From the NCBI RefSeq assembly GCF_022234545.1, contig NZ_JAIEUI010000014.1, positions 62,001 through 126,000 on the forward strand: 64,000 nucleotides of DNA, in the 5' to 3' direction. The position numbers were made by a program, and so were the translations under genes. Every line of letters begins with the position of its first letter. Position 1 is the first letter of the stretch. The notes under the pieces are model-generated. The model was given only the letters and a program-made list of their open reading frames with translations, made no database searches and was not told the origin of the DNA. Origin of the DNA: Paenibacillus piscarius. Its GTDB lineage: Bacteria > Bacillota > Bacilli > Paenibacillales > Paenibacillaceae. This document shows positions 33,557-42,278 of this stretch, in pieces.

Positions 33557-34465
33557 CTACTCCGCCTGCTGCAAAGAACGCGCCTCGCGGGCCACAGCGG
33601 CCGACTTCACCTGCTCATGGGCACGATACGAGCTGCGCACCAGCGGACCGGCCTCGACATGGCTGAAGCCGCGCTTCAGTCCCTCTTCCTTCAGCCTCGC
33701 GAATTCCTCTGGCGGATAATATTTCTCCACGTTCAGGTGCTTCGGGGAAGGCTGGAGATATTGCCCTAATGTCAATATATCACAATCTACAGCTCTAAGG
33801 TCATCCATCGCCTGAAGAATCTCGTCCCATTCCTCGCCGACACCAAGCATAATGCTGGATTTGGTCGGAATCTCCGGCTTCATCTCCTTGGCCCGGCGCA
33901 GCAGCTCCAGGGAACGTCGGTATTTGGCTCTCGCCCGCACACGGTCTGACATCCGCTCCACAGTCTCAATATTGTGGTTGAGAATATCCGGCTTACTGTC
34001 CATCACAATCGCCAGGCTCTCGCGGCCGCCCAGGAAATCCGGGATCAGCACCTCGATGGTGCACAGCGGAAGGCGCTTACGGATAGCGGCTACCGTACCG
34101 GCAAAAATCGACGCCCCGCCGTCCTTCAGATCATCGCGGGCTACGCTGGTCACCACGCAATGCTTCAGCTGCATCCCTTCTGCCGCTTCGGCGACACGTT
34201 CGGGCTCCTGCAGGTCAAGCTCGGTAGGCAAGCCTGTATTGACGGCACAGAACCGGCAAGCCCGGGTGCAAATGTCTCCCAGAATCATAAAAGTGGCTGT
34301 CCGGCTGGCCCAGCATTCATAAATATTCGGGCAGCGCGCTTCCTCGCATACGGTGTGCAGCGTCTTGGAACGCATCATGCCCTTGATTTCCTGATACTCT
34401 TCTCCGGTGGTTAACTTGATTTTGATCCAGTCTGGCTTGGGCTGTTTGGCTGTTCGATTAGTCAA
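33557..34465 (-). CDS. lipA: Lipoyl synthase
   Basis: 302 residues from TTG 34465. A radical SAM enzyme that inserts two sulfurs into protein-bound octanoate. Both cluster motifs are present: CEEARCPNIYEC (auxiliary 4Fe-4S) and CTRACRFC (SAM cluster), plus the C-terminal PLVRSSY arginine-serine motif. An upstream ATG in frame (34519) would add 18 residues, but that segment resembles promoter DNA (TTGACA at its start) and B. subtilis LipA aligns from the TTG. It is divergent from the LytH-like gene and co-directional with yutD. Confidence 0.95.
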   Translation of the reverse strand: MTNRTAKQPKPDWIKIKLTTGEEYQEIKGMMRSKTLHTVCEEARCPNIYECWASRTATFMILGDICTRACRFCAVNTGLPTELDLQEPERVAEAAEGMQLKHCVVTSVARDDLKDGGASIFAGTVAAIRKRLPLCTIEVLIPDFLGGRESLAIVMDSKPDILNHNIETVERMSDRVRARAKYRRSLELLRRAKEMKPEIPTKSSIMLGVGEEWDEILQAMDDLRAVDCDILTLGQYLQPSPKHLNVEKYYPPEEFARLKEEGLKRGFSHVEAGPLVRSSYRAHEQVKSAAVAREARSLQQAE

Positions 34466-34694
34466 AGTGATGAGACCCCGCTTTCGCTTTCGCTGAAGTA
34501 CTGTTTCATTGTCAAAAGTTTGCTGCCTCATATTATAGCATGTGGAGTAGGCAATTGCCTGTTTTTGTGAACCTGAAGACACGGGGATAAAAATGGCGCG
34601 TTTGCTTCAATCTATAGAAAAGCACCCGGCACGGTGCCGTCTTCGCAAGCAGAAACGTAACGAATTGCCCAAACGCACGCAGGAGGTTGAGAAC

Positions 34695-35798
34695 ATGCTG
34701 GCCTTGTTAACGAATTCTTATACCCGCAGAACGCTGCTCTGCCTATCGGCCGCCGCCTTGCTATGGAGCGGCAGTCCTGCCGAGAACGCCAGGGCAGCCC
34801 GTTCCTCCGCAGCGTCTGGCGTTAAAGCTCCTGCAGCGGCAACTGCCCCGAAAGATGCGGCGGCCGCAGCACGTATGGAGCTCTATGAGCAGATGAGCGC
34901 CGCCACCGGAATCCCCTGGTACCGGTTCGCGGCTATCGATCAATATGAACGGTCCATTGGCAGAATCAAAAAAAGCCCGGCAGCCGCACAAGCAGATGCT
35001 GCGGCCGCCAAGGCGAGGATTACAGGGATTCAAATTCCTGCTCCGGTATGGTCCGGGCCGCTCAATCCCGATCAGGAGGATAAGCAGCCGGATTCGATCC
35101 GCTTCTTCGGCGGCTTCGGATGGGACGGATCTGGAGACGGCCTCGCTGACCCGGAGAATGACGCCGATGTGTTATACAGCATGGCCAGACATCTGCTGAA
35201 GTACGGGAATTCCCCCAGCGACTTCAGTATAGCGGTCTGGGAATATTACCATAACGGGCGGGCCTCCCAGCGGGTAGCCCAGTTCTCTAAGCTATACGAG
35301 CATTTCGGACGATTGGACCTGGCAGGCAGCGCCTTCCCGCTGCCGATCGGCACCAACTATGCATACCGCAGCACCTGGGGAACCGCCCGGGGCTGGGGGG
35401 GCGTGCGTATCCATGAAGGAACCGATCTGTTCGCCCCCCATGGCCTGACTGTCCGCAGCACCTGCTTCGGGGTCGTGGAGACCAAGGGCTGGAACCGGTA
35501 TGGCGGATGGCGGATCGGTATCCGTGACATTGAGAACCGCTACCACTATTATGCCCATCTGATGGGCTATGAGAAGTCGCTGCTGCGGGGGGACATTGTA
35601 GTCCCAGGCCAGACCATCGGCTGGGTGGGCAGTTCAGGCTACGGCAATCCGGGCACCCAGGGCAAATTCCCGCCCCATCTGCACTATGGTATCTACCGCG
35701 ACCGCGGAATTACAGAATGGGCCTTCGATCCCTACCCGCTGCTCAAGCAATGGGAGAACCAGGAATTCCGGCAGCTGCGGTCGAACAAGAAAAAATAA
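34695..35798 (+). CDS. LytH-like M23 peptidase
   Basis: 367 residues from ATG 34695, which has AGGAGG upstream; the open frame reaches back to 34593 without a site. Signal peptide or anchor at about 11-35, an Ala-rich linker, a central domain with IPWYRFAAIDQYER and a C-terminal LytM/M23 zinc endopeptidase domain: HEGTDLFAPHG near 268-278, HYYAHL near 305 and HLHYGIYRD near 345. B. subtilis LytH (YunA) cuts L-Ala-D-Glu bonds in the cortex in late sporulation and its gene also neighbours lipA and yutD, so the same role is likely. Confidence 0.88.
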   Translation: MLALLTNSYTRRTLLCLSAAALLWSGSPAENARAARSSAASGVKAPAAATAPKDAAAAARMELYEQMSAATGIPWYRFAAIDQYERSIGRIKKSPAAAQADAAAAKARITGIQIPAPVWSGPLNPDQEDKQPDSIRFFGGFGWDGSGDGLADPENDADVLYSMARHLLKYGNSPSDFSIAVWEYYHNGRASQRVAQFSKLYEHFGRLDLAGSAFPLPIGTNYAYRSTWGTARGWGGVRIHEGTDLFAPHGLTVRSTCFGVVETKGWNRYGGWRIGIRDIENRYHYYAHLMGYEKSLLRGDIVVPGQTIGWVGSSGYGNPGTQGKFPPHLHYGIYRDRGITEWAFDPYPLLKQWENQEFRQLRSNKKK

Positions 35799-35828
35799 TC
35801 TCGGGACACCCGCGGCCCGGGGGCCTGC

Positions 35829-37529
35829 TTAAAACAGCATCAGACACCCAAAAGGCTCTACCTCAACCAGAAGCTGTCCCTCAGAACGGATCGTACGTCC
35901 GCTTAACAGATCAACGAGTACCTTGGCACAGGAGCGGAAAGGAGCCAGTTCGAGCTGGTACGTATTCGGGGAATTATTAATAATCAGACCCATGCTCTCT
36001 TCTCCGCTGCGCCGCACATACCCGAGAACATTTCGGGCCTCATCCGTGAACCAGGGGCGGAAAGCCCCCTGGCGCAGCACCTCATATTGTTGTCTTAGCC
36101 CAATCAGCCGCCGGTACCATTCCTGAAGGCCGGTATGCTGTTCCTCCACGTTCCAGAGCATGGGCTTACGGCAATGCGGGTCGGTAGCACCCTCCATGCC
36201 GACTTCATCCCCGTAATAAATCATAGGTATCCCTATGTAGGTCATCTGGAAAAAGACAGCCAGCCGCAGCCGCGGCATTGCGGTGGCTTCGCGGTCCCAG
36301 CCCCGTCCGCCCTCCTTGCAGGCGGTCAGGAAACGCAGCGTATCATGGCTGCCCAGCAGCTGGAACATGGCGGAATTCGCCTGATCGTTATACAGCGCCT
36401 CCTGGTGCAGCAGCTGCTCCATGAAGCGGACCGGTCCCGCCGTCTGTGCTGCAAAAAACTCAAGCACCGCATCCCGCAGCACATAGTTCATCCCGCCGTC
36501 AAACTGGTCTCCCCGGAGCCATGGCCCGGAGGCGTGCATGATCTCGCCGATCAGCAGCAAATGTGGAAATTCACTCTTCAGCTCGCGCCGGAACCGGGTC
36601 CAGAAGGCCGGGTTCACCTCATTGGCGACATCCAGTCTCCAGCCGTCAATTCCCGCCTCACGCACCCAATATTTGGCGACCTCCAGCATATAATCAGCCA
36701 CCTCGGGGTGATCCATGTTCAGCTTAGGCATGGTAGCTTCCGCCTTAGCGAAGGTCTCATAGCTTGGAGCCGGCGAGGTGCTCACCGGGTAAGCATGAAT
36801 GAAGAACCAGTCTTTATAGGGGGAGGCCTCTCCCCGCTCCAATACATCCCGGAAAGCAAAGAAGGTATCGCCGGAATGATTAAATACAGCATCGAGCAGG
36901 ACCCTGATTCCCAGCCTGTGGGCTGTGCCTACCAGCAGCTTCAGATCGTCAAGCGTGCCGAAGCCGGGGTCCACTTTATAGTAGTCGGTCGTATTATACT
37001 TGTGCCCGGAGGGCGACTCAAAGATAGGTGTCATATAAATAACCGTTACGCCGAGCTGCTGCAGGTAGGGAAGCTTATCGGTGATGCCCTGCAGTGTCCC
37101 CCGGTTATAGCTCTCGGGATAAATCTGATAGACCACGGCGCCTGGGCTCCAGGCGGGCAGTTCAATGGCTTGCGGACGGTGGAGATAGGCATATTGGAAA
37201 GCTCCTGCCTGCTCCCTGTTCTCCGAGCTGCCCCGTTCCCCGTACCATACATATTCACCTGCGGGAGTCCCGATGTGGAACAGATAGCGGCATTTCCCGG
37301 ACTCCGCAGGTATCAGGGCTTCATGGATATCATAAGCGCCGGCACAGCCGATCCGCTCCATCTCCTGCGGAAGCTCATGGCCGGGTGAATCATAACGGTC
37401 CGCATAGACCACCGTACAGGACAAGGACAGTCCGCTCTGGACGAACAACCGGAGCTTCAGCATACGGGGGCCTGCGGGGAAGGCGAAGGGATCCTCCGCC
37501 GTGTGATATGCAAACAAACGTTTAGACAT
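35829..37529 (-). CDS. GH13 alpha-glucan hydrolase (neopullulanase/cyclomaltodextrinase type)
   Basis: 566 residues without a signal peptide, so cytoplasmic. An N-terminal beta domain (about 1-120, CBM34-like) precedes the TIM barrel from VVYQIYPESYNRG. The four conserved regions are present: DAVFNH, GWRLDVANE with nucleophile Asp near 297, LIGEIMH with acid/base Glu near 327, and LLGSHDT with Asp near 394. Such enzymes hydrolyse imported maltodextrins, cyclodextrins or pullulan fragments. AAAGGAGACC precedes ATG 37529. It is divergent from a LacI-type gene that probably controls it. Confidence 0.9.
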   Translation of the reverse strand: MSKRLFAYHTAEDPFAFPAGPRMLKLRLFVQSGLSLSCTVVYADRYDSPGHELPQEMERIGCAGAYDIHEALIPAESGKCRYLFHIGTPAGEYVWYGERGSSENREQAGAFQYAYLHRPQAIELPAWSPGAVVYQIYPESYNRGTLQGITDKLPYLQQLGVTVIYMTPIFESPSGHKYNTTDYYKVDPGFGTLDDLKLLVGTAHRLGIRVLLDAVFNHSGDTFFAFRDVLERGEASPYKDWFFIHAYPVSTSPAPSYETFAKAEATMPKLNMDHPEVADYMLEVAKYWVREAGIDGWRLDVANEVNPAFWTRFRRELKSEFPHLLLIGEIMHASGPWLRGDQFDGGMNYVLRDAVLEFFAAQTAGPVRFMEQLLHQEALYNDQANSAMFQLLGSHDTLRFLTACKEGGRGWDREATAMPRLRLAVFFQMTYIGIPMIYYGDEVGMEGATDPHCRKPMLWNVEEQHTGLQEWYRRLIGLRQQYEVLRQGAFRPWFTDEARNVLGYVRRSGEESMGLIINNSPNTYQLELAPFRSCAKVLVDLLSGRTIRSEGQLLVEVEPFGCLMLF

Positions 37530-37645
37530 ACTGTCTGGTCTCCTTTGGAGGCAGCATAGAGCAGCCTCAACAACTGTGTTATTATGACAGGTAGAACAAG
37601 GTTCGCCATTCAGGCGAAGGAATACGGCCAGGACCGGGAGGGATC

Positions 37646-38671
37646 ATGATGAAAGTAACCATTAAAGATATTGCTAAGGCAGCGGGTGTTGCCAAATCGA
37701 CTGTATCCAAGGTAATGAACGACTCTCCCAAAATATCGGAGGAAACAAAGTCCCGGGTCAGAGAAATTATCAAGCAAATGAATTATACCCCGAGCAGTAT
37801 TGCTACCGGGCTGGCCCGGCAGAGCAGCAATACCATCGCCATCCTGATTGATATGTCGAAGGAGAGCGAATTCCTGAATCAGTTCTTCTACAATATTATA
37901 GGCGGGGTGGAAAGCGTTATCGGGCCTTTGAAATATGAGCTGACCATCGCCAATATCCAGCACGACCATGAGGAAGGGCATTTCTTGCACCGGCTGGTAT
38001 TGAACAAGCGCGTGGACGGCATTATCGCCAACACCTCTGTGTTGACGCCCGAGCTGTGCGCAGAGCTGAATAAGCTGCAGTTCCCCTATATCTCCATCGG
38101 GGAGATTGATTCGCCGGGGATCTGGGTCGATTGCGATAACGAGCTGGGGGGGTACCTGCTGACCCGGCATCTGCTGGAGCAGGGATACTCCTCAGCGGCA
38201 TTCATTGGCGGCCAGAAGGATGAACCGCTGTTCCTGCGCCGCGCCGCCGGATATAAACGGGCGCTTGAAGAAGCAGGAATCGGGGTGAACGCTGACTGGA
38301 TCAGGAACGGACGGGCTGTGGAGGAGGACGGCTATACGGCGGCCAAGCTGCTGCTGCAGAGCAGCGAAGCCCCCGCCTCCATCGTCTGCATGAGTAACTT
38401 CTCCGCTTACGGCGTACTGCAGGCCGCCCGGGAACTGCATATTCCGGTTCCGTCACAGCTGGGCATCGCCACATTCGATGAATACCCGTTATCGCCCTAT
38501 ACCTCACCGCCGCTGACCTCACTGAACATGGATACCTTCCAGCTTGGGGCCCGCGCAGGGCGGCTGTTAATGGACAAGCTGGACAACACAACCTCGGCGG
38601 CAAGCGGCCAGCTGCTGGAGCCGGAGCTGATTCCCCGCTTGTCCTCCCGCCGGAGCAGCTCTGCGGAGTAA
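37646..38671 (+). CDS. LacI family transcriptional regulator
   Basis: 341 residues. The N-terminal helix-turn-helix VTIKDIAKAAGVAKSTVSKVMN lies at residues 4-25 (first 20 quoted in two parts: VTIKDIAKAAG, VAKSTVSKVMN) with hinge TPSSIATGLARQSS near 52-65, then a periplasmic-binding-like effector domain. GGAGGGATC precedes ATG 37646. The divergent GH13 gene suggests a maltose- or glucan-responsive repressor, which is inference. No clear LacI-type palindrome was found in the 116-bp intergenic region. Confidence 0.92.
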   Translation: MMKVTIKDIAKAAGVAKSTVSKVMNDSPKISEETKSRVREIIKQMNYTPSSIATGLARQSSNTIAILIDMSKESEFLNQFFYNIIGGVESVIGPLKYELTIANIQHDHEEGHFLHRLVLNKRVDGIIANTSVLTPELCAELNKLQFPYISIGEIDSPGIWVDCDNELGGYLLTRHLLEQGYSSAAFIGGQKDEPLFLRRAAGYKRALEEAGIGVNADWIRNGRAVEEDGYTAAKLLLQSSEAPASIVCMSNFSAYGVLQAARELHIPVPSQLGIATFDEYPLSPYTSPPLTSLNMDTFQLGARAGRLLMDKLDNTTSAASGQLLEPELIPRLSSRRSSSAE

Positions 38672-38775
38672 TGCACTGCTTAGCACGCCGCAATAAGGAA
38701 ACCGGTTTCTCTAACTTGAAAATACCACGCTGCCCCGGCTAATGTCAACGCACCAGCAGGAGTCGCTACAGCATG

Positions 38776-38808
38776 AAGACCCCTTTTCAATGCCGAAAAA
38801 GGGGTCTT
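38776..38808. terminator. Bidirectional terminator between LacI and esterase genes
   Basis: AAGACCCCTTTTC pairs with GAAAAAGGGGTCTT around AATGCC. It sits between two convergent genes. Confidence 0.85.
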
Positions 38809-38811
38809 GAC

Positions 38812-39483
38812 TTACCCGGAGGCTCCCGGGCTGCGGATAAACCGGAGCACCTCGTCCATCATGGCCGGGCTCTCGTCGCTGTGGCAGACCATATGTCCGC
38901 TCTTCTCCATTATCAGCACCTGCTTGCATCCGGCGGGGATAGTCTGATTCAGGTACCCTGCGCTCTTAAGCTTCACCAGATGATCCCGTCTGCCCTGTAC
39001 AATCAGGGTCGGCAGTTCCACCTGCGGATAGATCCCGAAGCTCTCCCGGACCAGCCGCTGAAACTCCAGGGTGGCCTTCATCGGGGTGGAGCCCCATTTA
39101 CGCAGATAATTCCGGATCATCTCCGGGCGGACCAGCGTCCGCAGAATCTCACCCGGATTCAGCGGGAACACCGGGGTCGACAACAGCGTCAGGGACTTGA
39201 TCCGCGGACTGTACTCAACCGACAGCCGGGAAGCAATGAGCGCTCCCGTCGAGAAGCCGATCAGGTGCACCTCTGCGTCCCTGTCCAATAACCGGACCAG
39301 CTCATCCTCGGCGCTCTGCATCCAGTCGCTGCGGCTGGAATGAAGCAGGTCCCTCTTGCTGCCCCCGTGCCCGCTGAGAGTGAAGGTTCTGGACGGATAA
39401 CCGTTCCGCTCCAGAAACAGGGCCAGAGGTGCGACTTCATACTCCCCTCCGGTGAAGCCGTGAATTAATAAGCAGTGTTCCAT
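38812..39483 (-). CDS. Alpha/beta hydrolase (carboxylesterase/monoacylglycerol lipase-like)
   Basis: 223 residues from ATG 39483, which has GAGG at six bases; the ORF reaches 39519 without support. Alpha/beta hydrolase fold with oxyanion segment LLIHGFTGGEYE, nucleophile Ser78 in GFSTG, Asp near 167 in QGRRDHLV and His near 197 in KSGHMVCH. It resembles Bacillus Est30-type carboxylesterases, cytoplasmic. The substrate is unknown and the neighbours give no hint. Confidence 0.85.
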   Translation of the reverse strand: MEHCLLIHGFTGGEYEVAPLALFLERNGYPSRTFTLSGHGGSKRDLLHSSRSDWMQSAEDELVRLLDRDAEVHLIGFSTGALIASRLSVEYSPRIKSLTLLSTPVFPLNPGEILRTLVRPEMIRNYLRKWGSTPMKATLEFQRLVRESFGIYPQVELPTLIVQGRRDHLVKLKSAGYLNQTIPAGCKQVLIMEKSGHMVCHSDESPAMMDEVLRFIRSPGASG

Positions 39484-39568
39484 GATTGTCCTCGTCTCTC
39501 CCACTTCTATTTCATCCATTTATAGAAAAATAACCCTTATCACCAGTAAAGTCAAATGCTGCCCGCTG

Positions 39569-40147
39569 CTAACTCTCCCACCAGGTCAGGCTTAACGCTG
39601 AAATAATCGTCCCTACTGCCGCGCTGGAGGAGCTTACACTGGCGCTGAGGGCATTGCCGGGGGGAACAATAATGCTGCCCGTGAACGCCGGACTGAACAC
39701 CCCGGGTGCGATCTGATAAGAAGCCAGCACGCTGCCTCCGGAGATTGCCGCTGTAGAGGATTGAACGGTCATGACGCTGACTGCTGTGCCCGCCAGATTG
39801 TTATTCACCGGAGTCAGGGCGGACGGCGAAGTAAGTGTGCCTCCTTTGACAAGAGTGAAGCTCCCGGAGATAGAGGTCAGAACCGAGGTTCCGCCAATGC
39901 TGCCGCTAACCCGGGAGAGGTACAAGGTTCTGCCGCTGCCCGCAGGGTTGTTGATGCGTACAGAGATGGTTGCCGAGAGAAGCGACAGGACAATTGTCGC
40001 CGAATTGGAGGCATTGGCCGAGAAGAGCACGGCGGATTGCGAGGCGCTGATCTCGGGCGGAGCGCTGATATCCGGCGAGCGGAACGTATTGGTCATCTCC
40101 ACATAGACCGGCTGGTCATTATCGTTAATTATATAGTGATTAGGCAT
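39569..40147 (-). CDS. Surface-like 'MPN' protein A, paralog of the next gene
   Basis: 192 residues, with no signal peptide and very rich in Ser, Ala, Thr, Ile and Val, predicted all-beta. It shares with the following gene the start MPN-x5-N-x-QP-x-Y, the block NPAGSGRTLYLSRVSGS near 65-81, LTPVNNNL-like, IxxPPGN near 160 and a C-terminal WWE. I do not recognise the family. The strong ribosome binding site (GGGAGGAG) and co-directional paralog 17 bp upstream make it real. Location beside a repeat protein and glycosyltransferases suggests a spore- or cell-surface component; this is inference. Confidence 0.7.
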   Translation of the reverse strand: MPNHYIINDNDQPVYVEMTNTFRSPDISAPPEISASQSAVLFSANASNSATIVLSLLSATISVRINNPAGSGRTLYLSRVSGSIGGTSVLTSISGSFTLVKGGTLTSPSALTPVNNNLAGTAVSVMTVQSSTAAISGGSVLASYQIAPGVFSPAFTGSIIVPPGNALSASVSSSSAAVGTIISALSLTWWES

Positions 40148-40164
40148 GGTTCACTCCTCCCGTT

Positions 40165-40701
40165 CTAGTATTCCCACCAGCTGATATTTCCTGTTGCCGC
40201 CGTACTCCCTGAGGCAATCGTTATTGTCAATGTAATGGAGTTGCCCGGCGGCAGAATCATTCTTCCGTCCATATCGAGGATGACGGGCCCAATGGCCAGC
40301 AGCATCGACATCAACGTTGCCGGAGACCCGGTCGGTGCTGCCGTTGCTGTCCGGGTAACCGCCACACTGGCGGCCGCGCTGCCGAAGTTATAGTTGAGCG
40401 GTGTAATGACTGAACCGCCCACCGTTGCATTGCGCAGCAGGGTTAAGGTTACCGAGGCTGTGCCGGTGCTGCCGATGACACGGGAGAGATATAACGTACG
40501 CCCGCTGCCGGCCGGATTCGATACCTGCATCACCAGCGGAGCTGAAGTTGTTACCGTGGAAGCAAACGGCATTCCAAACAGCAAGCCGGACATGGCAGCC
40601 CCTGCTTCAGGCGAGGAATCAATTCCGGGAGCAACATAGGTATTGACCTGTTCGGTATACAGCGGCTGATTATTCTGATTAAATACTGCCTCATTCGGCA
40701 T
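40165..40701 (-). CDS. Surface-like 'MPN' protein B
   Basis: 178 residues, composition like protein A: Thr, Ser, Ala, Gly and Val rich, probably beta-structured, no cysteine, no signal peptide. Shared blocks with A: MPN start, QPLYTEQVNTY, NPAGSGRTLYLSRVIGS, ILPPGNSI and the C-terminal WWEY. AGGAGGAG precedes the ATG. It is divergent from the 27-residue-repeat protein, whose N-terminus is also MPN. The function is unknown. Confidence 0.7.
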   Translation of the reverse strand: MPNEAVFNQNNQPLYTEQVNTYVAPGIDSSPEAGAAMSGLLFGMPFASTVTTSAPLVMQVSNPAGSGRTLYLSRVIGSTGTASVTLTLLRNATVGGSVITPLNYNFGSAAASVAVTRTATAAPTGSPATLMSMLLAIGPVILDMDGRMILPPGNSITLTITIASGSTAATGNISWWEY

Positions 40702-40981
40702 AGGCCTGCTCCTCCTGTCGGTCTAGCATATTCTCATAGTATGCTCAGCGGTCCGGCAGGTTGTTCGGCGATTTGCGTATTTTTACAGGGCTAACCCAGT
40801 CATTCTCTTATGAGCTCCATATAGTATTATCACACCACTCGCGAATGGTTCCTGCCTTATTGCAGGCTCTTCCCACTGATCACCGGCAGCTTATACATGC
40901 GTCAAGACCCAGACGACGGTTTGGGTCTTAGTCATGAGGAAGCTGCAGTTAAGCGAATCTACCAGGAAAGGATGAAGCATT
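40702..40981. promoter_or_regulatory. Divergent control region of the surface-structure locus
   Basis: 280 bp between MPN-B and the repeat protein. It holds the inverted repeat AGCATA/TATGCT near 40728-40749 and CATATAGTA at 40818-40826 (fits a sigma-K/E type -10, CATANNNTA, but no matching -35 was seen). A hairpin AAGACCC (40904-40910)/GGGTCTT (40923-40929) lies in the probable leader of the repeat protein. Confidence 0.3.
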
Positions 40982-42160
40982 GTGCCGAATTTCAGTTCAT
41001 TCCAGGCTAACCCGGATAATTTGCGCACTCTCATTTTCGGCCGGGACCCCGCAACCCTGATCGACCGGCCGTTGACAACGGACACCAGCGGTAATCTGAC
41101 CACTGTTATCCTGAACGGAACCATCTCCAGCGTCCTGGGGGCCACCATCACAGCAGGTACGCTGACCTCCGCCGGTACGGTCACCAACCTGTTAAACGGT
41201 ACCATCACCAGCGTCCTGGGGGCCACCATCACAGCCGGTACGCTGACTTCAGCAGGTACGGTCACCAATCTGTTAGACGGTACCATTACCAGCGTCCTCG
41301 GGGCTACCATCACAGCCGGTACGCTGACCTCCGCCGGTACGGTCACCAACCTGTTAAACGGTACCATCACCAGCGTCCTGGGGGCCACCATCACAGCCGG
41401 TACGCTGACTTCAGCAGGTACGGTCACCAATCTGTTAGACGGTACCATTACCAGCGTCCTCGGGGCTACCATTACAGCCGGTACGCTGACCTCCGCCGGT
41501 ACAGTCACCAACCTGTTAGACGGTACCATTACCAGCGTCCTGGGGGCTACCATCACCGCCGGTACGCTGACCTCCGCCGGTACGGTCACCAACCTGTTAA
41601 ACGGTACCATCACCAGCGTCCTGGGGGCCACCATCACAGCCGGTACGCTGACCTCCGCCGGTACAGTCACCAATCTGTTAGACGGTACCATTACCAGTGT
41701 GCTTGGCGCTACCATCACCGCCGGTACGCTGACCTCCGCCGGTACGGTCACCAACCTGTTAAACGGTACCATCACCAGCGTCCTGGGGGCCACCATCACA
41801 GCCGGTACGCTGAGCAGCGTCACCTCGATCTCCCAGCGCAGCTTCATCGAGCTGCCTACAACCGGAATCACAACCTCGGATACGTATACACCTCTGCCGG
41901 CTAACAATACCAGTGTGCTTGGCACCTATTCTTATTTCATCTTCAACTCAGGGGCCAATCCGGTAAATACCCGGGTCGAGATCAGCGCAGACGGCACCAA
42001 CTACTTCGTGGATACGGCCGGAGACAATCCGTTGCCTGCGGGTTCTGTGGATGTCATTGTGCCTGCGCGGTTCCTGAAGTACACCCGGCTCTCCTATCAA
42101 TCGGCCACACCGGGTGCGGCTTCTACGATTAATGTTATTTTTGACGCCCAAGGAACGTAA
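40982..42160 (+). CDS. Repeat-rich surface-like protein with DUF6385-like C-terminus
   Basis: 392 residues from GTG 40982. An N-terminal head of 45 residues (MPNFSSFQANPDNLRTLIFG), then eight full copies and one partial copy of a 27-residue unit GTITSVLGATITAGTLTSAG-TVTNLL(N/D), then an unrelated C-terminal domain (about 285-392) with SYFIFNSGANPVNTRVEIS and RFLKYTRLSY, which resembles DUF6385 (from memory). The GT-phi-T triplets, with no Cys, Lys or Arg in the repeats, suggest a beta-solenoid rod with many Thr/Ser for O-glycosylation. No signal peptide, as in many spore-surface proteins made in the mother cell. Three glycosyltransferases follow. Confidence 0.8.
   Translation: MPNFSSFQANPDNLRTLIFGRDPATLIDRPLTTDTSGNLTTVILNGTISSVLGATITAGTLTSAGTVTNLLNGTITSVLGATITAGTLTSAGTVTNLLDGTITSVLGATITAGTLTSAGTVTNLLNGTITSVLGATITAGTLTSAGTVTNLLDGTITSVLGATITAGTLTSAGTVTNLLDGTITSVLGATITAGTLTSAGTVTNLLNGTITSVLGATITAGTLTSAGTVTNLLDGTITSVLGATITAGTLTSAGTVTNLLNGTITSVLGATITAGTLSSVTSISQRSFIELPTTGITTSDTYTPLPANNTSVLGTYSYFIFNSGANPVNTRVEISADGTNYFVDTAGDNPLPAGSVDVIVPARFLKYTRLSYQSATPGAASTINVIFDAQGT
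41117..41812 (+). repeat. 81-bp coding tandem repeats, eight full copies and one partial
   Basis: The eight full copies fill 41117-41764 with no indels. Copies differ mostly at third positions and at the last codon (AAC/GAC, Asn or Asp). Several copies are nearly identical over their full length, pointing to recent unequal exchange. The antisense frame is also open but lacks a start signal. Confidence 0.95.
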
Positions 42161-42190
42161 CTCTGGGCTCCGTCATAGGATGCAGAAGCG

Positions 42191-42220
42191 AAGAGTGCAT
42201 GGGCAACCATGTACTCTTTC
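42191..42220 (+). terminator. GNRA-capped hairpin between repeat gene and glycosyltransferases
   Basis: AAGAGTGCATGG pairs fully (one G-T) with CCATGTACTCTT around a GCAA tetraloop, followed by TCCTAT. The T run is weak, so it may attenuate rather than stop transcription between the repeat protein and the glycosyltransferase genes. Confidence 0.5.
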
Positions 42221-42278
42221 CTATGTACTTAGGCTGCTTATATTAAGGGACCTACAGATCTCCCAAGGAGGAACGATT

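Noticed and set aside
36135..37388. 417-residue plus-strand frame opposite the GH13 gene
   Set aside because: Shadow of a gene with complete catalytic motifs on the minus strand.
37530..37645. LacI-type operator between the GH13 and LacI genes
   Set aside because: No convincing palindrome with central CG could be found by eye.
40891..41925. 344-residue antisense frame over the 81-bp repeats
   Set aside because: No start signal, begins and ends outside the gene arbitrarily, and is a by-product of in-frame repeats; the plus-strand frame has head, cap and ribosome binding site.
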